Shown here: in pieces, positions 22,901 to 30,507 of the stretch
Layout of the letters: each line of letters starts with the position of its first letter
How positions within the stretch are numbered: the stretch's first letter is position 1
DNA from: a virus
Direction: 5' to 3' (one strand)
DNA length: 37,666 nucleotides
IMG/VR virus record: IMGVR_UViG_3300025086_000092
Location: 1 to 37,666 of that record
The notes under the pieces: model-generated
Told to the model about the DNA's origin: nothing
Databases searched by the model: none
What the model saw: the letters and a program-made list of their open reading frames with translations, nothing else
Translations under genes and position numbers: made by a program

Positions 22901-25727
22901 GTTTTTTGTTAAAATATATAGAGATTTAGTATTAGAAGAAAACATACTTACACAAAGTGAAAACCAAAGATTTCAAGTTGTAATGGCTATGAATACTAAT
23001 TATTTAACTTATAACAGTTTAGGGATAAATAGTCCAGATGCTACTTCTGGTAGTAATATATACCTTTTAAAAGCTGTTGACGGGAATTATCCAGGTGGTG
23101 ATTCAGACTATCATTTCCACCCTGCTGGTTTTACTGATAATTCTAGCGGTAGTGATGCAATATCAGCTTTAGAAGAAGGTCTTAGAATAAACCTTAGGGG
23201 TAGAAGAAGAAGAGCAACCGCAGCCTGGTGGACAGCTTACGCGCAGGGAGGTTCGGGTTGGTTTATAGATAGTGCTATAACAGCTAACGAAGATGTACAA
23301 AACCAAGGAGGCACGGATAATACTCAAATACCACCTAGTAGTTTTGGTGCTACTAGTTACTTTAATCACCAAACTAATATAGCAAACGGACAGCACGGTA
23401 TATTTGATGCTAGTTTAGCTAGTGTTAACCCCGCTGGAGTAACAGGTCCAGGTACAGCTGTATTAATGTCATACGCGGGTGTATATCAAGACGGTCAAAG
23501 AGGTGTTTTTACTGGTAAAATGACAAATAGAGGCGCTATGCCTAATGATTTTAGTATTGGAAACGAAACGGATCAAGCTGAGATAGTTAGTTTTTTACAA
23601 ACAGGTAGGATGTTTAGATTTAGAAATGATCCAGATCAAATAGTTTATACTGTAAGAAGCCATAGAGTTTTACCTCGTAGATTTAATTATGATCCTGAAA
23701 ACAATATTGGTTACTTTGGTTATGATGACTTTGAACACGGATCAAACCACAGATGGTCTGTTGAATTAATTATTGAAGATAGAGATGGTTTTGGTATTGG
23801 AAACGCTAATGGTAACGGAACTAGTTTTCATCCATACGATCACACAGCAGCTAACGGCGCTGAGTGGGGTACGGCTGTAGATTATAGAAACAACGGTGTT
23901 ATAGAGTTTGTAGAACAGTTTGATCCTTTTGATGGTAGATTATCAAGTACAAATCCAGCTATATGGGAAACAGAACCTAAAGAAGATGTTGGTTTAGATA
24001 TTTACTACGAAGCTAGTCAAGCATATCCTTTTGTATTAGACGCTGATACTAACGAACAATATGGTAAAATAGGTGCTGTTGTTAATAAACAACCAACTAA
24101 TGTTTTTGGTGTAACAACTGGTGTTGCTTTTGGTGTAACTACTAAAGTTGAAAGTTGGAGTAGCCAAACAGTTACTTTAGATACTGCTATTGATCAAGCG
24201 GTTAGTGTAAATGATGTAATTACATTTACAACTAGTGATGGTGCTGTAAACAGGTTAATAGCTAAAGAAGCTTCTGCCGTGGGTGATTTGACAATAACTT
24301 TTTATGGTACGCTTAGAGATCAAGAAACAGATCCAGATAAAATGCCACACAAACAAACTTTTGATTTAGCTTATAGTAATTGTTATTCTTTTGGTAACGG
24401 CGTTGAGTCTAATAGAATAAGAGATGACTTTAATCAACCTTATATAAAAAACGGTGTTAAGGCTTCTACGGTACTAGCAAAACATTATGAAGAAGAAAGA
24501 AAAGCAACAGGCTTAATACACTCTGGTATATATAATTCAGTTAGTGGTATAAACGAAACAAACCAGTTTTTAGCAGGTAAAAAAATAACAAAAGATTTAA
24601 ACCCTAGACATGGCTCTATACAGGTTGTAAAAAGTAGAGATACAAACCTAGCTGTTGTTACAGAAGATAAGTGTTTTAGCATAATAGCAGATAAAGACGC
24701 TTTATTTAAAGCAGATGGTAGTTCTGATTTAATTTCAAAAAGCGTGGTGCTGGGTGCTGTAACAACTTATCAAGGAGACTATGGTACTAAAAACCCAGAA
24801 TCTTTTACTATTGATAATTATAGATCTTATTTTGTAGATGCAGCTAGAGGCCAAGTATGTAGACTATCAAATGACGGTATAACACCAATATCATCACAAG
24901 GCATGCATGACTGGTTTGCTGATAATTTAAAACCTGGCACTGTAGACGGTACACAGACAACTATTAAAAAAATAATAGGAACTTTTGATGATAGAAAATC
25001 TTTATACAATGTTAGTATAACGCAACAATTTGAAGTACCTAAAAATGATAATAACGCAAAAGCTTACGCTGCACCAACAACAACAGTTTATACTCTATCA
25101 TACAGTGAAAATTCAAAAGGTTGGGTTAGTTTTAGAGATATAGACCCAGAAAACGGTTTAAGTATAAACAACGATTTTTATACATTTAAGTTTGGTGCTT
25201 TATGGAAAGAATATTCTAACGATACTAGAAATAATTTTTATGGCGTGCAATATGAATCTTCTTTAACAGCTATATTTAACGATCAACCAGGAAGTATAAA
25301 AAGTTTTACAAGTGTAAACTACGAAGGTACGCAAGCTAAAATAACAAAAGAATTAACAGATAGTAATTATTATAATTTAAAAGATTTTACTGGTTGGTAT
25401 TTAGATAACTTTGTAACAAACGAACAAACAGCAAGTATACCAAACTTTATAGAAAAAGAAGGTAAATGGTATAACTATTTAAAAGGTGAAACAACTTCAC
25501 ATGTGAATGATGAAATTGATTTATCTGTAACTTCTAGCAACTTAGACCAAAAAGAATTTTCAGTACAAGGACTTGGCATACCAAGCTCTGTAAGTGGATC
25601 TGGAGATACTAGAAGATATAAATTTGTAGTAAAAAATAATGAAAGTACAACTTATAATCCAGACACAGAAATAGACAGCAATACAGATGGTGCTGCTGAC
25701 GGTGTTTGGGACTCAACAGCGGATTAA
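19944..25727 (+). CDS. Tail nozzle / stabilisation protein (muzzle-like)
   Basis: Very large tail tube-end protein, 1927 aa. The N-terminal motif ERLVQSGEYRDAQNVEINTS (19-38), with SNVGTVQTVKGN after it, characterises the tail stabilisation/nozzle proteins of crAss-like and marine podoviruses (T7 gp12-like or P22 gp10-like role; recollection). Propeller-like beta segments follow (DHKNDKIYWMVTG), then long beta regions, and near 1560-1660 another motif block (HGSIQVVKSRD, FTIDNYRSYFVDAARGQVCR, SSQGMHDWFADNL). The extra ~1000 internal residues are beta-rich and may be inserted receptor- or fibre-binding domains. No signal peptide or membrane segment is seen. The stop is followed by one base and the next ATG. 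Confidence 0.85.
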   Translation: MPEIKRQFGASKMDKDKDERLVQSGEYRDAQNVEINTSEGSNVGTVQTVKGNTKLDDIFSSNDFDCVGSIADHKNDKIYWMVTGPQTGEASNIQTETGSFTGGAQVYKDYILEYNIQTTHYRYIVVDIHKVVTKEVSGSHTSNKNHVHIPDMGTSTINITGVRIGMKLTGFFTNGSGSTITAPNGTSVANGQTYSVSEIDDVFVTDIIKDAGSPSDWAISLSKDIEISQDDNITFLAPRVLNYHKDRLITGINVMDGMLFWTDNHTEPKKINIERCALGTGGTEYLKGGGTAGFAAGSPTSDLFFQLDATHGFPTSDRTDHFHTRLVSSIDGFNLEVVTNFAGNKAVFLEEEHITVLRKAPLTPPHLDMSITEAERNNSTTGVANNTSTIIDFAFSDVNPVSGNSELLSAGDGPFEIFFNEPVDFRPGDVLIFTSDEDADEDTFIEHEVRIRIEDVPSGHSAPDTILSGAAGDAFTYIVLGIDQSVPTSEVTYRCRLQQSRPLFENKFVRFAYRYKYKDGEYSVISPYSEIAFKPGEFNYAPVQAYNLGMTNQLRNLKITDYVVEDSTRGRDVVEIDILYKEEGKPQIYTVESIKISDESPRWPGGVYERGVYELTSELIHALLPEDQLIRPFDNVPRKALAQEIVANRLVYANYLQNFNISKNGVEILPQVKLSATSTLSELGQVFANETNFDPMPSADAFKSVKTIRTYQLGVVYRDEYGRETPVLTGGKDSTLKLEKEEAFKINKLTAQISTEAPDFAHSWKFFVKETSNEYYNMAMDRWYNAEDGNVWISFASAERNKIDEDTFLILKKQHENNVPVSDLARYKVIAISNEAPLFITLDQKLIGTVDPANFPNFTQIVRTTTNGFPFEGYTEFDIAAAPFYTSMSTTQSGSAGLDPNILQALYAGQVYIRFNVSGVTSQYYNVASIKQSFDDPSFHTINVDGILGPDVDFLAPGQTIGNAVSNIRIEMVTRIPVKKPEFDGRFFVKIYRDLVLEENILTQSENQRFQVVMAMNTNYLTYNSLGINSPDATSGSNIYLLKAVDGNYPGGDSDYHFHPAGFTDNSSGSDAISALEEGLRINLRGRRRRATAAWWTAYAQGGSGWFIDSAITANEDVQNQGGTDNTQIPPSSFGATSYFNHQTNIANGQHGIFDASLASVNPAGVTGPGTAVLMSYAGVYQDGQRGVFTGKMTNRGAMPNDFSIGNETDQAEIVSFLQTGRMFRFRNDPDQIVYTVRSHRVLPRRFNYDPENNIGYFGYDDFEHGSNHRWSVELIIEDRDGFGIGNANGNGTSFHPYDHTAANGAEWGTAVDYRNNGVIEFVEQFDPFDGRLSSTNPAIWETEPKEDVGLDIYYEASQAYPFVLDADTNEQYGKIGAVVNKQPTNVFGVTTGVAFGVTTKVESWSSQTVTLDTAIDQAVSVNDVITFTTSDGAVNRLIAKEASAVGDLTITFYGTLRDQETDPDKMPHKQTFDLAYSNCYSFGNGVESNRIRDDFNQPYIKNGVKASTVLAKHYEEERKATGLIHSGIYNSVSGINETNQFLAGKKITKDLNPRHGSIQVVKSRDTNLAVVTEDKCFSIIADKDALFKADGSSDLISKSVVLGAVTTYQGDYGTKNPESFTIDNYRSYFVDAARGQVCRLSNDGITPISSQGMHDWFADNLKPGTVDGTQTTIKKIIGTFDDRKSLYNVSITQQFEVPKNDNNAKAYAAPTTTVYTLSYSENSKGWVSFRDIDPENGLSINNDFYTFKFGALWKEYSNDTRNNFYGVQYESSLTAIFNDQPGSIKSFTSVNYEGTQAKITKELTDSNYYNLKDFTGWYLDNFVTNEQTASIPNFIEKEGKWYNYLKGETTSHVNDEIDLSVTSSNLDQKEFSVQGLGIPSSVSGSGDTRRYKFVVKNNESTTYNPDTEIDSNTDGAADGVWDSTAD

Positions 25728-25728
25728 T

Positions 25729-27732
25729 ATGGCAAATTGGACAGTATCAGAATCATCAGTAGCGACAACACAGGGAGTAACAGTTTCCTCAGATGTTGTA
25801 TTAACTATAACACCAAACTCTGGTTACGTTATAACTGCAAGTAACTTTAAAATAGGTGGAGCTAGTAACACAGCAACTAATGAGTGGACTGGTGGTAACG
25901 TAGACATAGGTGTTAACAAAGTAACTTTCGCGGATACAGGCACGGCTAATACAGTAGGTAATACAGTGACAGCTACTGTAAACTTTGATAGTTTTTCTAT
26001 GCCAGGTTCTGATAAGTTTTTGTATATTGATATAGATGAAATAGCAGCTACAACTTCTTTGTCGAGATCTGTTTGTATAAACACGTTTCATACTTTAGAG
26101 CAAGATAGTGCTGCTGTAGATAAACACACTGTCACAACAACAAGTAACACAGGTATAACACAAACAGATAACACAAGTCAAATATCAAGCACACTACAAA
26201 GTACTGGCACAGCTGTTCTTCATGTTAATCATCAGGGTAATGTTGCTGAAGGTGTAACGCCTCCTGGTACTTTAGTTTTAACAAAAGTTTTTGCAACGAA
26301 TACTACTAACGGTTATTATTATGTAGCAACACCAGACTTTATAATTACAACACCAAATTACGGTAGTTATTATACTGTAACTACAAGTAGTGAAGTTTAT
26401 GACTCTAGCAATAATTTAACAAGTGTAACTTTTAAAGTATTTTACAATCCACCAGTAAACGTTCAAGGCTTAGAAGATATATCTAACATGTGTGAGCTAG
26501 GTCATAATATAGTATTTAGACACACATTAAACCAATTAGTAGCCGTACAACCTGGAACAACAACAGAAATAAAAACATTTACTGGTAATCAAGATTATGT
26601 AAGTTCTGACGGTGATATACGTAATTACACAGCTACGGGAGATTCTGGCGCACAATTTAAACTAGCTATAACAAGTTCGGACTCTAGTAAAACATATGAT
26701 TTTACAACTAATACATTTACAGCTGACGCTAGTGATTCAGGTACAATAACAATACCAACAAGTGGTGCACAAAACTTTAAAATAACATTTCCATCAACAT
26801 CTTCTGATTTAAATTACAATTTTGTAATAACACCAGAAGGTACAACAAAAGCAAAAGAAATAATACCAACTACAACTGGTGATTTTAAAGTATTAGAGTT
26901 TGCGCCTGTAGTAGTAGCTTTAGGTTTGCTAGACGGAGCTAACGTTTATGATGATAGCGAGTTATTAGATGGTAGTCCAAACACTGCTATAACAATAAAA
27001 GGTCAAGCTGGTAGACGACATTCTCTACCAATTGAAAGAACTTTTTCTTACACTATACAACCAGACATGATAACAGCTGGTAGCGGAAGTATAGCGCCAA
27101 AATCATCTTTAGATTTTAGTTTAGATACAACGCAACAAATAGAAACACAATTAGACGGAACATCAAGCACTACATCTGTAGATGTTGATACTACAACTGG
27201 TGTTACAGCTGGAGACTCTGTTAATTGGGATACAATAACTAGATTTGTTGGTCTTGCTGGATCTAGAAGTTTTGCAGTAACAGGAACAGGTTCGGGTGGT
27301 TTTGCACCAATTGATGGAGAAGTTGTAAGAACTGATCATACAAATTTAGTTGTTGGAATGGAGGTAACAGGTGAAGGCGTACCTGCTGGAACAGTGATAA
27401 CACGTGTTAGTGCAAGTTTAATAGATGTAAATCAAAACGTAACGCTAAAGCCTAGATCAGCTTTAAGTTTCAACACATCAGGAATAACTGTATCTTCTGT
27501 TACAGATAGCAACACTTTAGTTTTATCACAAACAATACCTTTAGCACAAGACGATTTAACAATAAGAATAGGTTCTGCAACAGATGGGTCTACAAGTGCT
27601 ACTGTAAAAAGTGCCACTGTAACACAAAGCAGTTCTAACGTAATAATAGCAGGTACTTTATGCATATATAGTTTTGGTACATCTTCAGAAACAGTAAAAC
27701 TAGATTTAAACGAATTAATAACAATATCATAA
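25729..27732 (+). CDS. Tail appendage / fibre-like protein
   Basis: A 667-aa, Thr/Ser/Val-rich, all-beta protein. The start is taken at 25729 (MANWTVSESS), one base after the nozzle stop; a longer frame starts at 25687 but its extra residues only overlap the nozzle gene. Repeated Ig-like patterns are visible (VVLTITPNSGYVITASNFKIGG; GTITIPTSGAQNFKITFPS), and near 535-590 there is a fibre-type motif (GMEVTGEGVPAGTVITRVS) common in phage appendage repeats. No catalytic site is recognised. Its place after the nozzle suggests a tail fibre or an adhesin attached to the nozzle. Confidence 0.72.
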   Translation: MANWTVSESSVATTQGVTVSSDVVLTITPNSGYVITASNFKIGGASNTATNEWTGGNVDIGVNKVTFADTGTANTVGNTVTATVNFDSFSMPGSDKFLYIDIDEIAATTSLSRSVCINTFHTLEQDSAAVDKHTVTTTSNTGITQTDNTSQISSTLQSTGTAVLHVNHQGNVAEGVTPPGTLVLTKVFATNTTNGYYYVATPDFIITTPNYGSYYTVTTSSEVYDSSNNLTSVTFKVFYNPPVNVQGLEDISNMCELGHNIVFRHTLNQLVAVQPGTTTEIKTFTGNQDYVSSDGDIRNYTATGDSGAQFKLAITSSDSSKTYDFTTNTFTADASDSGTITIPTSGAQNFKITFPSTSSDLNYNFVITPEGTTKAKEIIPTTTGDFKVLEFAPVVVALGLLDGANVYDDSELLDGSPNTAITIKGQAGRRHSLPIERTFSYTIQPDMITAGSGSIAPKSSLDFSLDTTQQIETQLDGTSSTTSVDVDTTTGVTAGDSVNWDTITRFVGLAGSRSFAVTGTGSGGFAPIDGEVVRTDHTNLVVGMEVTGEGVPAGTVITRVSASLIDVNQNVTLKPRSALSFNTSGITVSSVTDSNTLVLSQTIPLAQDDLTIRIGSATDGSTSATVKSATVTQSSSNVIIAGTLCIYSFGTSSETVKLDLNELITIS

Positions 27733-27733
27733 C

Positions 27734-28114
27734 ATGGCTTCATTATCATTAACTTTTCCAGACCCTTTAAACGTATCACTAGCAATTGGTGATACAGCTT
27801 ATTATGTAGCTACTAACACTAAAGGTGGTTTTTTAACCACACAACAGTCTGGTAATACAAACGAAGAAACAATAGTTAAAATAGGCGTTGTATCAGCTAT
27901 TAATCAAACAACTAATACAATAACAATAGCAACAAACACTTTACAATCAAATCAACTACCAACTACTAGTAGTTATATATTTTTTAGTAAAGATAATAAA
28001 GTTAATTCTAGTAGTATATTAGGTTATTATGCAGAGGTTACTTTTAAAAACAATTCTACTACAGAAGCAGAGTTGTATAGTATAGGTTGTGTTGTGGGTG
28101 AAAGTAGTAAATAA
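27734..28114 (+). CDS. Small structural protein
   Basis: A 126-aa beta-rich protein: MASLSLTFPDPLNVSLAIGDTAYYV at the N-terminus, VVSAINQTTNTITIATNTL in the middle, and YIFFSKDNKVNSSSILGYYAEVTFKNNSTTEAELYSIGC near the C-terminus. The FFSKDN...LGYYAEV...STTEAELYS pattern is, from memory, conserved in marine phages next to nozzle and fibre genes; function unknown. It starts 1 nt after the preceding stop and probably belongs to the tail or appendage complex. Confidence 0.72.
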   Translation: MASLSLTFPDPLNVSLAIGDTAYYVATNTKGGFLTTQQSGNTNEETIVKIGVVSAINQTTNTITIATNTLQSNQLPTTSSYIFFSKDNKVNSSSILGYYAEVTFKNNSTTEAELYSIGCVVGESSK

Positions 28115-28123
28115 TTAATAAAA

Positions 28124-28160
28124 AGTGTGATTATATCACTATAATAAAATATAATAGTGA
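28124..28160 (+). promoter_or_regulatory. Possible bistable RNA leader masking a GTG start
   Basis: TCACTAT (28136-28142) is complementary to ATAGTGA (28154-28160), and the GTG start codon (28157-28159) of the cupin gene lies in that 3' arm. The same TCACT can instead pair with an upstream AGTG(TG)A (28124-28130). Two mutually exclusive hairpins are therefore possible, one hiding the start. The stems are short and A/T-rich, so stability is doubtful. Confidence 0.35.
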
Positions 28161-28618
28161 AAAATATAACTTTAAATAAAAGAAAAGAAATACAAAAATT
28201 ACAAGACAACTGGGTATCTATTGCTGATGGAGTTAATATTATAGGAGATGGTACAACCGTTGTTCATTGTGATGAGTTTCCATTAAAACATAGTTTTGCA
28301 GACGGTGTTTATATTAGACAAATGGATATGAAAAAAGGATCTGCAGTTGTTGGTCATATACATAACCACGAACACGTTTGGTTTTTATTAACTGGTGGTT
28401 TAGCTGTGGCTACAGAAAAAACAGTTGAAGAGTATATAGCACCTTGTTATGTTATTGCACAACCAGGTAGTAAAAGAGTTATCTATGCTTTGGAAGACTC
28501 TATATTTGTTAATATACACAAAAACCCTAGTAACACAAAAAACATAGAAGAATTAGAAAAAGATATTGTTTCTACAACATTTGAAAAATATGAAGAATAC
28601 ATTAATAAAAATAAATAG
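28157..28618 (+). CDS. Cupin-domain protein
   Basis: A 153-aa single-domain cupin: a beta-barrel that usually binds a metal (Fe, Mn, Zn or Ni) and can be an enzyme or a binding protein. Motif 1 is G66-H67-I-H69-N-H71-E72-H73-V-W with GG (80-81) after it; motif 2 is YVIAQPGSKRVIYALEDSIFVNIHKN with P103-G104 and H121. Substrate unknown. The start is GTG at 28157, since a stop lies just upstream (28145-28147) and the next ATG would cut into the barrel. A possible start-masking hairpin lies in the leader. It sits between tail and ejection genes, so it could be a virion-borne or late metabolic protein; no partner enzyme is visible. Confidence 0.85.
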   Translation: MKNITLNKRKEIQKLQDNWVSIADGVNIIGDGTTVVHCDEFPLKHSFADGVYIRQMDMKKGSAVVGHIHNHEHVWFLLTGGLAVATEKTVEEYIAPCYVIAQPGSKRVIYALEDSIFVNIHKNPSNTKNIEELEKDIVSTTFEKYEEYINKNK

Positions 28619-28621
28619 ATT

Positions 28622-30493
28622 ATGAGTTTTATAGCAGTAGCAGCTGGTGTAGGTATAGCGGCAGGAGCCGCTAACGCTATATCTGGGTGGAAAAAGAAAA
28701 AAGCAGCTAAAGCAGCTAACGCACAAGCAAGACAAGAAATGGAGGCTGCTAAAGAAAAGTACATGAATCTTGATACTAGTAATCCATATTTAAACATGGA
28801 AAATACTATGGAAGATTTAACTGTAAACCAACAAGCGGCTGATTTTGCAGCAACTAAATCTGCACAAAGTGAAGCTAACATATTAAACAATATGAACAAA
28901 GCAGCTGGTGGTTCTGGTGTAGCTGCGCTTGCACAAGCATTAGCTAATCAACAACAAATAGGTGCACAAAAAGCTTCTACATCTATAGCAGAGCAAGAAG
29001 CTATGAATCAAAAAGCTGAGCGTGGTCAAGCGTCTAAAATACAAAGTTTAGAAAGAGAAGGTGAAATACAGTCTAGGAATTTAAAACAAAAACAAGCTGG
29101 AGTTGCTTTAGACATGGCATCTATGGATGTTTCAAATACAGCTGGTCAAATGATGGCTGCAGATCAACAAATGGCGGCTGGAATAACAAGCATGGGTACA
29201 AGCGTTGGTAATCTTGCCTCTGGGCTTGGTATGCGTAAAAAAAATAGTTCATTAAAAATGAGGTCTCCTTTTAAAGGTGGTGTTTTAAGCGCTGGTAGTT
29301 GGGATCCTAAATATTATCAAGAAGCAATGACCGCACAGAATAGAGCACAGGGTAACACGCTTGGTGCTCTTTCTTATATTGCTGAGGATATAACAGGAGG
29401 TTTAATGCAGCAAAAAGAAGCTGAAAAAACCAGAATAGAGGGTTATGAAAATATGTTACAAGGTAATGTAGATAAAATAGCTGAAGGGGCTGGTGGTTTA
29501 GGTAAAGAATATTATAACATAGCTTTTGATCAAGCGTCAGGTTTACAAGAGCAGTATATGGAAGCTGTTAGAAACAATGATAAAAAGAAACAAGCAGAAA
29601 TAAAATTACAACTTCAAGGTTTATCTACAAGTGTTGGTACGTTAAAAGAAGGCTTAAACTTAGTTTCTGAAATGCAAAACAATGAGCAGGGTAAAAGTGA
29701 TTTATCAGCTGGTATGACAGAGCAAGAAAAAATGATTTTAGCTACATGTACAGATCCTAACAACCTTGTTTATCAAAACGGAGAGTTTGTATGGAAAAAC
29801 CCAGAGTATGATCCTAATGTAGAAAACTCTAAAGAGTTTTTTAATCAAGATGATTTTTCTGGTTCGTTAAAAGAAATAGACAGAGCTGGTATGAAGAGTT
29901 ATATAGAGTATGAAGAAAACTTTACAAATGCAGGTTCTGATTTTATTAACGGTGTAGAAGGTGCTAGCCAATTTGAAGAAGATAGAATTAAAAGTAAAAA
30001 TTTAGACTTTATAACAGAAGACAATATATCTTCTATGATGCATGATGATTATAGGGGCACTGGTACTCAAAATACTTTCGCAAAACAAATAGGTGGTTAC
30101 TTAGAGCAAGTTAATTATGCTAACTTAGGTTTAGACCCCGCTCAATTTGATAGAACTGGAGAAGGTGTTGTTGATGAAAATGATTTTATTAACGAAGAAG
30201 ATAAAGATAAGTTATATAGAGCAATAACAGATAGATCACATCCTCTGTATGATTTTAACACTTCTCAGGCTATTTTAGCTGATTACCTAACTATGAATCA
30301 GAAAAAACGTTTTTACGGTAATAGTAACCCTAATTTAACCCCGCAGGTAGGAGAAACAATGGATGAGTTTATAAGTAGAGGCGGTATAATGGGTATGCAT
30401 ACTGGGCCTGGTAGTAATTTAGTTTATGATAAAGACGCTGGTTTTAGACAAAGACAAGGCGCTAGCGTTGATGATATTTTAGCTGGAGCTTAA
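28622..30493 (+). CDS. Internal virion (ejection) protein, gp14-like N-terminus
   Basis: A 623-aa protein. The N-terminal ~205 residues begin with a hydrophobic segment (MSFIAVAAGVGIAAGAANAISGW) followed by a long Ala/Gln/Lys helix-rich stretch (KKKKAAKAANAQARQEMEAAK, ALAQALANQQQIGAQKAS), the style of T7 gp14-like ejection proteins that enter the host envelope with the DNA. SSLKMRSPFKGG at 209-220 marks the joint to a second, unrelated-looking part that is helical and acidic and contains an EF-hand-like loop (D510 to D521, DRTGEGVVDEND). Position after tail genes and before the giant protein supports an ejection-complex role. Confidence 0.75.
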   Translation: MSFIAVAAGVGIAAGAANAISGWKKKKAAKAANAQARQEMEAAKEKYMNLDTSNPYLNMENTMEDLTVNQQAADFAATKSAQSEANILNNMNKAAGGSGVAALAQALANQQQIGAQKASTSIAEQEAMNQKAERGQASKIQSLEREGEIQSRNLKQKQAGVALDMASMDVSNTAGQMMAADQQMAAGITSMGTSVGNLASGLGMRKKNSSLKMRSPFKGGVLSAGSWDPKYYQEAMTAQNRAQGNTLGALSYIAEDITGGLMQQKEAEKTRIEGYENMLQGNVDKIAEGAGGLGKEYYNIAFDQASGLQEQYMEAVRNNDKKKQAEIKLQLQGLSTSVGTLKEGLNLVSEMQNNEQGKSDLSAGMTEQEKMILATCTDPNNLVYQNGEFVWKNPEYDPNVENSKEFFNQDDFSGSLKEIDRAGMKSYIEYEENFTNAGSDFINGVEGASQFEEDRIKSKNLDFITEDNISSMMHDDYRGTGTQNTFAKQIGGYLEQVNYANLGLDPAQFDRTGEGVVDENDFINEEDKDKLYRAITDRSHPLYDFNTSQAILADYLTMNQKKRFYGNSNPNLTPQVGETMDEFISRGGIMGMHTGPGSNLVYDKDAGFRQRQGASVDDILAGA

Positions 30494-30507
30494 TAAATAT
30501 ATATAGT

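Noticed and set aside
25687-25728. Upstream start at 25687 for the 681-aa version of the appendage protein.
   Set aside because: The extra 14 residues overlap the end of the nozzle gene; the ATG at 25729, one base after that stop, matches the tight gene spacing used elsewhere and gives a better N-terminus.
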